Source: Kiritimatiellia bacterium
Lineage (GTDB): Bacteria; Verrucomicrobiota; Kiritimatiellia; RFP12; UBA1067
Length of the DNA: 14,453 bases
Reading direction: 5' to 3'
Assembly: GCA_028707675.1 (NCBI GenBank)
Contig: JAQWAM010000005.1
Span: 1-14,453 of the forward strand
Shown here: in pieces, positions 6,046 through 12,364 of the stretch
Layout of the letters: every line of letters starts with the position of its first letter
Position numbering within the stretch: the stretch's first letter is position 1
The notes under the pieces: model-generated
Seen by the model: the letters and a program-made list of their open reading frames with translations, nothing else
What the model was told of the DNA's origin: nothing
Database searches by the model: none
Program-made: the position numbers and the translations under genes

Positions 6046-7109
6046 GCGCTAAAAATAAGTCGGCCCGCAAAAAGAATAACAAGCCGGCAGCCCCCGTCAG
6101 AACAACTCCGGCCGCCGCGCCGCGCGCACACCGGCCGGGTCTCGGACGCGGTCTCGGAGCGTTGATCGGCCGTCCGCAGTCTGCGGACACGCCGGCGCAG
6201 TCCGCGGTCCCTCCCAAACAGCATCCTGCCATGCCGGCGGCTTTGCCGCCTGATGCCGCGGTGCTAACTTCGACGGTGGACACGGCGCACACGGTGTTTG
6301 ACGTGCCTGCGGCCGAGATATCCCGTTCGCCCTGGCAGCCGCGCCAGTCTTTTGACGAGGACGCGCTGCGCGAGCTGGCGGAATCGATCAAGGCCAACGG
6401 CGTGATACAGCCGCTGGTCTGCCGCAAGAACTCGGCAGGACGCTATGAGCTGATCGCGGGCGAGCGCCGCCTGCGGGCGGCGATCGAGGCGGGCGTGGCC
6501 AAGGTTCCGGTAGTGTTGGTGGACGCGGAGGACCGCCGCGCGGCGGAGATGGCGATCATCGAGAACATCCAGCGCCAGGATCTGACCGTGATTGAAGAGG
6601 CGGAAGGGTATCACACTCTCGCCGAAAGCTTCAGCCTCACGCAGCAGGAGGTGGCCGACCGGGTGGGCAAGGCCAGGGCCAGTGTGGCAAACGCCTTGCG
6701 CCTGCTGGAACTGCCGGATGAGGTGAAGCAGCTTGTGGGCAGCGGCCTGCTCTCGACAGGGCACGCCAAGGTGTTGTTGGGCTTGACCGACGTCACGGAG
6801 CAGACGCTGCTGGGGCGCAAGTGCGTTACGGAAGACCTGACTGTGAGATCATTGGAGAAGGTGATACGCAGGCGCAAGGCCGCTGCCGGCGGCGATGACG
6901 CGCGTCGCGCAGGCAAGCCCGACCTGCCGGAGAGCTACGTGCGCGATCTTTGCGACCGCCTGCACAAGCACTTCGGCACGGCCGTGCGCCTCTCTTCCGG
7001 CTTGACGCACGCCAACGGCAAGCATACCAAGGGTGTGCTCGAGATCGATTTTTACGACAACGACGATCTGGACCGTATGCTGAACCTTCTCGGCATCAAA
7101 CTGGATTGA
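6042..7109 (+). CDS. parB: ParB/Spo0J chromosome-partitioning protein
   Basis: ParB binds parS sites near the origin, spreads as a CTP-dependent clamp, loads SMC and stimulates the ParA ATPase. The 355-residue protein begins with a basic, disordered tail holding LGRGLGALI (34-42), the conserved peptide that engages ParA. The ParB/Srx CTP-binding domain spans about 85-180, with PWQPR, GERRLRAA (140-147) and ENIQRQ (174-179). The helix-turn-helix is LTQQEVADRVGKARASVANA (199-218). A C-terminal dimerisation segment lies at about 297-355. Start ATG 6042 overlaps the argC stop by 4 nt (ATGA), so translation is probably coupled. parA is not adjacent, which is unusual because parA usually lies directly upstream. 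No parS-like 16-mer was noticed in the window. Confidence 0.95.
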   Translation: MSAKNKSARKKNNKPAAPVRTTPAAAPRAHRPGLGRGLGALIGRPQSADTPAQSAVPPKQHPAMPAALPPDAAVLTSTVDTAHTVFDVPAAEISRSPWQPRQSFDEDALRELAESIKANGVIQPLVCRKNSAGRYELIAGERRLRAAIEAGVAKVPVVLVDAEDRRAAEMAIIENIQRQDLTVIEEAEGYHTLAESFSLTQQEVADRVGKARASVANALRLLELPDEVKQLVGSGLLSTGHAKVLLGLTDVTEQTLLGRKCVTEDLTVRSLEKVIRRRKAAAGGDDARRAGKPDLPESYVRDLCDRLHKHFGTAVRLSSGLTHANGKHTKGVLEIDFYDNDDLDRMLNLLGIKLD

Positions 7110-7121
7110 CGAAGAAAAGTC

Positions 7122-8072
7122 ATGTTGGTTTGCAAGGCGTCAATTTTATCCGTCGCGCTGTCGGCGGCGCTGCTGTCCGGTTGCGGTGACAAGCCAGCGT
7201 CGGGTGCAGGTGCGGCCCAGGCGTCGGCCTTGACCTTCACGGCCGGGCAGGCCACCAACGCCTTCGGTCTTGTGGCAGCGCTGACGGCAGAGCGCACGCC
7301 GCGCGACGCCGGCACGCCCGGGGCGGAGAGAGCTGCGCGGTGGATAGCGGACCGCCTCATAGAGCGCGGGCTGGAGGCGCGGATCGACACTTTCACCGAG
7401 CCAACGCCGCGCGGTCCGAAGCGGTTCCACAACGTGCTGGCCGAGATTACCGGCGCGAGCGGCGAGTGGATAGTCCTGCTTTCGCACTTCGACACCATGA
7501 GCGGCATAGGCGGCGGTTTCGAGGGGGCCAACGACAGCGGATCTTCCACCGGATTGCTTATCGAGATTGCCGCGGCGCTGCGGGCGGCGGGGCCGCACCG
7601 GCACAATCTGCTCTTCGGTTTCATGGACGGAGAGGAATGCATGGTGGCTTACAGCGGGCGTGACGGCTTCCACGGCAGCAAGCGTCTGGCGCGCCAGCTG
7701 AAAGCGTCGGGCTCCAAGATCCGGGCAGTGATCCTAATGGACATGGTGGGGGACCGCGACCTGAAGCTGACCGTTCCGCGCAACAGCACGGGGGCGTTGC
7801 GGCTGCTGGCGCTGGAGGCGGCGGAAACCGTCGGCGACCGCTCCAAGATCGGACTCTTCGACGGGGTTATCTATGACGACCATCAGGCGTTTCTGGACTT
7901 GGGGTACCCGGCGGTCAACCTGATCGATTTCGAGTTCGGCAGCCGTCCGGGGCGTAACGACTACTGGCACACGCCTGCGGACACCATGGACAAGATCTGC
8001 GCGGACAGCCTGCTGGTCACAGGAAGAATCGTCATGGAGATGCTCAACCGCTTGGCGGCTGATGAGAAATAG
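7122..8072 (+). CDS. Glutaminyl-peptide cyclotransferase-like M28 family lipoprotein
   Basis: The 316-residue product has a lipoprotein signal: a hydrophobic core, then the lipobox LLSGC with Cys21 as the lipidation site. The zinc-peptidase core fits the M28/glutaminyl-cyclase fold: HFDT (His122, Asp124), GANDSG (Asp138), DGEE (Glu171 as base, Glu172 as metal ligand), YDDHQAFLDLG (251-261) and WHTPADT (His283). The order DGEE, a GSKRLA segment, a MDMVGD segment, DDHxxFL and WHT is that of glutaminyl cyclases, which convert N-terminal Gln to pyroglutamate, rather than of aminopeptidases. Both activities remain possible. It would act on the periplasmic face of a membrane. It follows parB by 12 nt with only a weak GAAGAAAAG ribosome-binding site. 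Its last 29 nt overlap the end of the EndoQ-like gene on the other strand. Confidence 0.85.
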   Translation: MLVCKASILSVALSAALLSGCGDKPASGAGAAQASALTFTAGQATNAFGLVAALTAERTPRDAGTPGAERAARWIADRLIERGLEARIDTFTEPTPRGPKRFHNVLAEITGASGEWIVLLSHFDTMSGIGGGFEGANDSGSSTGLLIEIAAALRAAGPHRHNLLFGFMDGEECMVAYSGRDGFHGSKRLARQLKASGSKIRAVILMDMVGDRDLKLTVPRNSTGALRLLALEAAETVGDRSKIGLFDGVIYDDHQAFLDLGYPAVNLIDFEFGSRPGRNDYWHTPADTMDKICADSLLVTGRIVMEMLNRLAADEK

Positions 8073-9396
8073 GCATGACACGACCGTATTCGCCGTCGTA
8101 GCCGCCGACGCGTTCCACTCTGCCTTGTCGCACGGCCAGCACGGCTTGTCCGATCACGCCCATATTTTCCAGATCGATGGCAGGAGTGTCCAGCAGGAAA
8201 GGGAGTTCAGAGCCCTTTGCCGACAGCAGGCTCAGGTAGGCCGCGCGCACTTTCTTGGAGGCTGTGCCGACATCCAGTTGCTGCGCTAGAAGTTCGGGCA
8301 GGGGTATTATGTAACGGTAGGGCAGGCGCGGGGGAAGTTCTGAAGTTCTAAAGTTCGGAAGTTCTAAAGTTGTGGAAATATTACCTCTGACTTCCGCCCT
8401 CTGATCTCTGACCTCTGACTTCCGCCCTCTGATCTCTGCCTTCTGCATTCGTTCCAGCTCGACCACGCGGTGGAGCACCCCGATGGTGACCTCTTTGCCG
8501 CAGACCGGGCAAATGTTGCCTAGCGCCATGCTCTGCTCCGGCGTCAGGCGGGTTTTGCACGCGCGGTGTCCGTCGAGATGGTATTTGCCTTCTTCTGGGA
8601 AGAGATCCACCGTCCCGCCGCAGACGCTCGGGTCTCGCGAGCGCAAGCCGTTAATGATGGAGTGATATGATGGCTCGCCGAAGAAAAGGTTGGCGTTGCG
8701 TCCTAGATTGGCGGGGGAGTGCAGGTCGGAGTTGGAGACGAGCGCGAGGCGGTCGAGGCAGCGGACGCGGCGGTTCATGGGCACGTCCGAAGAGAGTCCG
8801 GTCTCGACCGCGAAAATATGGCGGGAGAGAGCGCCGAAACACTCATCGAGCGAGTCGAACCCGGATTTCGCGCCCAGCATCGAGAACCACGGGGTCCAGA
8901 TATGCGCCGGTATGAGCGCCGCGAGGGGGTCGGTCTCCAGCATGATTTCCAGCAGGTCACGCGGGTCGAGCCCGAGGATCGGGCGGCCGTCGGAGCGGAT
9001 GTTACCGATCTGATCCAGACGGCGGTTCAGTTTCGCCGCGGCGTCGAGCGAGGGCAGCAGGATCAGGCTGTGGACCTTGCGCACCCGGCCGGCGCGTTTG
9101 TAGATGCTGCTGATTTCGCCGGTGACCATGAAACGCGCCGGGCGGCGGCAGCTTTCAGGAACGCCCTCGTCGGCCGCCGGGAGCAGTTCAGGCCGGAGCG
9201 CGTAAAGTCCGGGCGCGTCCTCAATGAGCTTCGCCTGCAGTTCGGCTAGCCACTGAGGGTGGGTGCAGTCCCCGGTGCCGCAGACGCCGACGCCTTTAAT
9301 CTGCGCCCAATGATGCAGGCCTTCGGGGGTGCATTGCGGACTGGTGGCGCGGGAATAGCGGGAGTGGATGTGGAGGTCGGCGTAATATCGGTTCAT
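8044..9396 (-). CDS. EndoQ-like PHP-domain DNA endonuclease
   Basis: This 450-residue protein follows the EndoQ/TK0887-YqxK family, endonucleases that cut DNA 5' of deaminated bases (uracil, hypoxanthine, xanthine) and abasic sites; members are often misnamed helicase-associated. PHP metal ligands are visible: DLHIHSRYSRATS (His9, His11), Glu94 (TGEISS), His109 (KVHS), His165 (PAHIWTPW) and SNSDLHS (Asp224, His226). Family landmarks include GTGDCTHPQW, SDGRPILGLD, KSGFDSLDECF, FPEEGKYHLDGHR and a zinc-type Cys280...CPVCG (296-299). Residues of about 317-338 and 342-355 are encoded by simple repeats and replace the usual linker before RYIIPLPELLAQQL. The start at 9396 matches the family N-terminus, but no ribosome-binding site is visible; the leader is pyrimidine-rich because of the GGGAAGA array. 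The 3' end overlaps the M28-like gene by 29 nt. Confidence 0.88.
   Translation of the reverse strand: MNRYYADLHIHSRYSRATSPQCTPEGLHHWAQIKGVGVCGTGDCTHPQWLAELQAKLIEDAPGLYALRPELLPAADEGVPESCRRPARFMVTGEISSIYKRAGRVRKVHSLILLPSLDAAAKLNRRLDQIGNIRSDGRPILGLDPRDLLEIMLETDPLAALIPAHIWTPWFSMLGAKSGFDSLDECFGALSRHIFAVETGLSSDVPMNRRVRCLDRLALVSNSDLHSPANLGRNANLFFGEPSYHSIINGLRSRDPSVCGGTVDLFPEEGKYHLDGHRACKTRLTPEQSMALGNICPVCGKEVTIGVLHRVVELERMQKAEIRGRKSEVRDQRAEVRGNISTTLELPNFRTSELPPRLPYRYIIPLPELLAQQLDVGTASKKVRAAYLSLLSAKGSELPFLLDTPAIDLENMGVIGQAVLAVRQGRVERVGGYDGEYGRVMPISHQPPSG
8333..8372. repeat. Five degenerate 8-bp units inside endoQ
   Basis: Five consecutive octamers related to GGAAGTTC lie at 8333-8340, 8341-8348, 8349-8356, 8357-8364 and 8365-8372, with variation mainly in the first two bases. 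They lie within the EndoQ-like reading frame and encode about residues 342-355. Because 8 is not a multiple of 3, each unit is read in a different phase, so any single-unit gain or loss would break the frame. Confidence 0.85.
8384..8446. repeat. Nine heptamer units with a 28-bp higher-order repeat inside endoQ
   Basis: Nine 7-bp units alternate CCTCTGA, CTTCCGC and TCTCTGA. The four-unit block at 8384-8411 is repeated at 8412-8439 with one final base changed, and a last variant unit follows at 8440-8446. The array encodes a charged stretch (about residues 317-338, rich in Arg, Glu and Lys) of the EndoQ-like protein, in the loop between the zinc motif and the C-terminal part. The unit length is the same as in the GGGAAGA array at 9421-9497. 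Confidence 0.88.
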
Positions 9397-9420
9397 GGAG
9401 AGGCGAGTTGAAAGAGGTGA

Positions 9421-9497
9421 GGGAAGAGGGAAGAGGGAAGAGGGAAGAGGGAAGAGGGAAGAGGGAAGAGGGAAGAGGGAAGAGGGAAGAGGGAAGA
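9421..9497. repeat. Perfect 11-copy GGGAAGA tandem array
   Basis: Eleven exact head-to-tail copies of GGGAAGA run from 9421 to 9497, with degenerate continuation on both sides (GGTGA before, GTGAGG after). The array begins 24 nt upstream of the EndoQ-like start codon, so on that strand it is a CTCTTCC pyrimidine tract in the leader or promoter. A 10-bp direct repeat GAGTTGAAAG flanks it at 9405-9414 and 9510-9519, exactly 105 bp (15 heptamers) apart. Such arrays change copy number by slippage. Confidence 0.93.
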
Positions 9498-9533
9498 GTG
9501 AGGCAGGATGAGTTGAAAGGCTCGGAAATAACC

Positions 9534-9568
9534 AAAAAAAGGGTTCCCTAATCAGCTAGGGAACCCTT
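9534..9568 (-). terminator. Strong intrinsic terminator of the minus-strand RNA gene
   Basis: Bases 9539-9550 and 9557-9568 form a perfect 12-bp stem around the 6-nt loop at 9551-9556. On the minus strand the stem is followed by an unbroken run of T (complement of A 9534-9540, the last two shared with the stem). On the plus strand no T-run follows, so it works in the minus direction. It separates the RNA gene from the EndoQ-like gene downstream. Confidence 0.9.
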
Positions 9569-10012
9569 ATGCGTTTCCGCATATCAACTCGTTACTCAGA
9601 AAACACATCCTTTCGCGTTTGTTTGATTCAATCAGCCGTCGTGCTTTCAGGCACGCCGGGACTGTTTCTTCACTTTACCTTTTCCCGCGCTCAGGTGATG
9701 ACCGCCGACTTGTTTAACTTTCAGCGAAGAGCGATGCGTTGTAAAGCTTCTGTACTGGGATCCGCTGCGCAACCGTTTGCTTTTTGTTCGGCGAAAGTCG
9801 CCGTGCCTGTTGCGCGGTCTCTTCCTAAAGCCTTTCAAGTCACTCGACGTCTGTGTGGGCATATCGCCCGATCAGCCGATTCTCACAAGATTGCCCCGTT
9901 TCCGGCTCGGGTCAAGAACCCGCTCCGTTTTTGGGTCACAAAGCCTGGAAAAGATAAAACCTTAGACCTCCTTTCCCTCGTGTTGCTTCAATGTCCTTTA
10001 TCCCCAATCGTT
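9534..10012 (-). ncRNA. Candidate structured non-coding RNA, about 480 nt
   Basis: A complete transcription unit runs from a consensus promoter (10019-10047) to an intrinsic terminator (9534-9568) without a convincing protein gene. Compact stems on the minus strand include 9918-9922 with 9908-9912 (CGGGT/ACCCG); 9809-9815 with 9767-9773 (GCGCAAC/GTTGCGC, perfect) enclosing a tight 9798-9803/9789-9794 hairpin (CGGCGA/TCGCCG, 3-nt loop); 9651-9655 with 9640-9644 (CGTGC/GCACG); and 9578-9583 with 9568-9573 (TATGCG/CGCATA) closed by a GAAA tetraloop. Near the 5' end is AAAGGAGGT (9966-9974), a full complement of the usual 16S rRNA 3' tail, with no start codon after it. I looked for tmRNA, RNase P RNA and SRP RNA signatures and did not recognise them. 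A basic 71-codon ORF (9647-9862) lies inside but lacks a ribosome-binding site. It is divergent from argJ. Alternatives are a diverged housekeeping RNA, or a long leader for the small ORF. Confidence 0.65.
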
Positions 10013-10018
10013 GGCAAC

Positions 10019-10047
10019 AGTATAAGCGACGGCTTTAAAACTGTCAA
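10019..10047 (-). promoter_or_regulatory. Consensus sigma70-type promoter of the minus-strand RNA gene
   Basis: Read on the minus strand, TTGACA (10042-10047) and TATACT (10019-10024) are separated by exactly 17 nt. Start would be near 10012. An uninterrupted T8A7 tract (10060-10074) lies at about -48 to -62, the position of an UP element contacted by the RNA polymerase alpha subunit. The combination is of the strength seen for stable-RNA genes and is the best promoter in the window. Confidence 0.88.
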
Positions 10048-10222
10048 CCCCTGCAGCGATTTTTTTTAAAAAAAGTAGGGTCTTGACTTAAAATCATCAG
10101 GCAAGCGTTTTTAATCGACATTGCCGGCTAAATATTCAATCATATTCGCTTCTTTTTCAGGAAATTGTAGCCGCGAAAGCTTGCGGCCTCTAAATTATTT
10201 CGCAGTATCCGTTTTTTCCGGT
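10048..10222 (+). promoter_or_regulatory. AT-rich upstream region of argJ
   Basis: This region separates the RNA gene promoter from the argJ start and has no plausible ORF. A weak plus-strand promoter candidate is TTGCCG (10121-10126), 16 nt, TATTCG (10143-10148). It would give a leader of about 70 nt containing a hairpin GCCGC (10170-10174)/GCGGC (10183-10187). No Shine-Dalgarno-like sequence precedes ATG 10223; the bases before it are T-rich. Confidence 0.35.
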
Positions 10223-11437
10223 ATGAAGAAGTTCGAATTTGTGGAAGGCGGCGTGACGGCCGCCCAAGGTTTCAGGGCGTGCGGCGTGGAGGCCGGCGTC
10301 AAGTGTCAGGGGCGCAAGGACCTGGCTCTGATTGTCGCTGACCAACCGGTGCCGGTGGCTGCCGTGTACACTACGAACAAGGTCGCCGCGGCACCGGTGC
10401 GGGTTGACCGCGAGCGCACCCGCTCCGGCAGCGCTCAGGCCGTGGTGGTCAACAGCGGCTGCGCCAATGCCTGCACAGGCGAGCGGGGCGTCAAAGACGC
10501 GCTGGAGACGGCGCGGCTGGCGGGCGCGGCTCTGGGCATTGACGAGCGGCTTGTGCTGGTGTGTTCCACCGGCGTGATCGGCGTCCATCTGCCCATGGAG
10601 CGGATTGCTGCCGGGCTAGAAAAGGCGGCGGGTTGTTTGAGCGGGACCGGCGGTTATGACGCGGCCCGCGCGATTATGACCACCGACACTGTCGACAAGC
10701 AGGTGGCGGTGGAGCTTGAAATTGACGGCAAGACGGTCACGGTCGGCGGCATGTGCAAGGGCTCCGGCATGATTGAGCCCAACATGGCGACCATGCTGGG
10801 TTTCATCACCACGGACGCCGTCGTACACCCCAAGGCGCTGGACCAGGCCTTGCGCGATGCGGTCGAGGTCAGCTTCAACAGGGTTGTGGTTGACGGCGAC
10901 CGCAGCACTAACGACACGGTGATCATGATGGCCGGAGGCGCGGCCGGCAACGGGACGCTGACGCCGTACCACTCGCAGTGGCAGTATTTTGTGGACGCGC
11001 TGAAGACGGTCTGCCTTGAGCTCGGAAAGAAAATGGTTTTAGACGGTGAAGGCGCGACCAAGTTTGTTACAGTGCGTGTGAAGGGCGCCAAGACGGATGA
11101 GGACGCCCAGATGGCGGCGCGCGCCGTCTCCAAATCGGCGCTGGTCAAGACCTCTTGGTTCGGTCTGGACCCGAACTGGGGCCGCGTGATCGCGGCGGTC
11201 GGTTATTCCGGCGCGGAGGTTGATGAGAGTAAGGTTCAGATATATTACGGCGACATTTGCGCGTATGACCAAGGACGGGTTGCGGACAAGGAGCGGCTCA
11301 TGGCCATGCGGGACGTGATGCGCAAGCGGGCCTTCGAGGTGACGGTTGATATGCATCTCGGCGATGGCGAGGACACGATCTACACATGCGATCTCTCGTA
11401 CGACTACGTGAAGATCAATGCCGAATACACTACTTGA
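10223..11437 (+). CDS. argJ: Bifunctional ornithine acetyltransferase / N-acetylglutamate synthase
   Basis: ArgJ transfers the acetyl group of N-acetylornithine to glutamate (recycling) and, in bifunctional forms, also uses acetyl-CoA. The 404-residue precursor cleaves itself into alpha and beta chains before the nucleophilic Thr. The signature KGSGMIEPNMATML (179-192) puts that residue at Thr190. Other family segments are GFRACGVEAGVK (16-27), VVNSGCANACTG (75-86), CSTGVIG (114-120), DGDRSTNDT and the near C-terminal DPNWGRVIAAVGYSGAEVD. ATG 10223 is chosen because the family begins just before GFRA; the frame is open to 10121, but the extra residues are unlike the family. No ribosome-binding site is visible. 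argB follows after 48 nt. Whether it is mono- or bifunctional cannot be settled from the sequence alone. Confidence 0.95.
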   Translation: MKKFEFVEGGVTAAQGFRACGVEAGVKCQGRKDLALIVADQPVPVAAVYTTNKVAAAPVRVDRERTRSGSAQAVVVNSGCANACTGERGVKDALETARLAGAALGIDERLVLVCSTGVIGVHLPMERIAAGLEKAAGCLSGTGGYDAARAIMTTDTVDKQVAVELEIDGKTVTVGGMCKGSGMIEPNMATMLGFITTDAVVHPKALDQALRDAVEVSFNRVVVDGDRSTNDTVIMMAGGAAGNGTLTPYHSQWQYFVDALKTVCLELGKKMVLDGEGATKFVTVRVKGAKTDEDAQMAARAVSKSALVKTSWFGLDPNWGRVIAAVGYSGAEVDESKVQIYYGDICAYDQGRVADKERLMAMRDVMRKRAFEVTVDMHLGDGEDTIYTCDLSYDYVKINAEYTT

Positions 11438-11485
11438 GACGAACTGGCGGGTGACGTGAAGGCGGAATGATGCGGGAAAAGGCGA

Positions 11486-12364
11486 ATGCAGAGAATCATT
11501 GAAAAGGCGGCGGTGCTGACGGAGGCTTTGCCGTATATTCAGGACTTCAAGGGGTCTTTGGTGCTGGTCAAGGTCGGCGGCAGCGTCATGGAGGTGCCGG
11601 AGAATCTTGAAAGACTGCTGATAGACATAGCTTTCATGAGCGCTGTGGGCATGAAGACCGTGCTGGTGCATGGCGGGGGCAAGGCCATCTCGCGCGGCAT
11701 GGATCGCGCCGGCATCAAAACGGATTTTGTGATGGGGTTGCGCGTCACCACCGGGGCGGCCATACGTGTGGTCGAGCGGGTGCTCAAGCGCGAGGTCAAC
11801 GCCAATGTCGTGGCGCTGCTGCAGAAGCACAAGGCGCGGGCGCGGCCGCTGCACGGAGACTGGATTTTCAAGGTGGAGAAAAGGACCGGCAAAAATCCCG
11901 AGACCGGGGCGGCGATCGACTGGGGGTATGTCGGCGAGCCGGCGGATGTGGATGTGCTGCCGGTGCTGGAGATGACCGGCGCCGGGATCATACCGGTGGT
12001 GACGCCGCTGGGCAGCGGTACAGAAGGCGACATCTACAACATCAACGCCGACACGGCCGCCGCGGCGTTGGCGAAAGCGTTGAAAGTCCGCAAGCTGGCT
12101 TTCATTTCAGATGTGCCGGGGTTGCTGATGGACGTCAACGACCCCGCCTCGCTGCTGAAGACACTGACGGTCGGCAGCGTGGGCAGGCTCAAGGAGTCGG
12201 GAGTCGTGGGCGGCGGCATGCTGCCCAAACTCGACAGTTGCGTCGAGGCGATCAAGGCGGGGGTCGGCAAGGTCCATCTGGTGGACGGGCGCATGCCGCA
12301 CTCTTTGCTGTTGGAGATTTTTACGAAACAAGGTGTAGGAACGGAGATCATATCAGATGAGTAA
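11486..12364 (+). CDS. argB: Acetylglutamate kinase
   Basis: ArgB phosphorylates N-acetylglutamate with ATP, second step of ornithine synthesis. The 292-residue length and amino-acid-kinase fold are typical. The N-terminal KVGGSVM (29-35) includes the phosphate-binding Lys29, HGGGKAIS lies at 62-69, NINADTAAAALA at 186-197 holds the acidic catalytic region, Lys248 is in GGGMLPKLDSC, and the conserved end is VHLVDGRMPHSLLLEIFTKQGVGTEI (263-288). An N-terminal helix (EKAAVLTEALPYIQDFKG, 6-23) precedes the core. Arginine-inhibited hexameric kinases carry such a helix, so feedback inhibition by arginine is likely (inference). GGGAAAAGG (11474-11482) precedes ATG 11486. The nearby ATGs at 11467 and 11470 are out of frame. 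The 3' end overlaps argD by 8 nt. Confidence 0.97.
   Translation: MQRIIEKAAVLTEALPYIQDFKGSLVLVKVGGSVMEVPENLERLLIDIAFMSAVGMKTVLVHGGGKAISRGMDRAGIKTDFVMGLRVTTGAAIRVVERVLKREVNANVVALLQKHKARARPLHGDWIFKVEKRTGKNPETGAAIDWGYVGEPADVDVLPVLEMTGAGIIPVVTPLGSGTEGDIYNINADTAAAALAKALKVRKLAFISDVPGLLMDVNDPASLLKTLTVGSVGRLKESGVVGGGMLPKLDSCVEAIKAGVGKVHLVDGRMPHSLLLEIFTKQGVGTEIISDE

Noticed and set aside
8384-9497. CRISPR array
   Set aside because: The units are 7-8 bp and directly adjacent with no unique spacers, so they are simple tandem repeats.
9534-10012. tmRNA, RNase P RNA or SRP RNA
   Set aside because: No tRNA-like ends with a TTCGAATCC-type T arm or CCA, no GAGGAAAGTCC/ACAGAA P4 signature and no GGAAGGAAGCAGCC-like SRP loop were found on the minus strand. 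A diverged form cannot be excluded by eye.
9569-10069. A 166-codon plus-strand ORF
   Set aside because: Its ATG sits at the edge of the terminator stem and its composition resembles no protein family I know. It is antisense to a unit with a far better promoter and terminator.
10121-10222. Upstream in-frame start for argJ
   Set aside because: The added 34 residues match nothing in ArgJ and come from AT-rich DNA that also holds the likely promoter.
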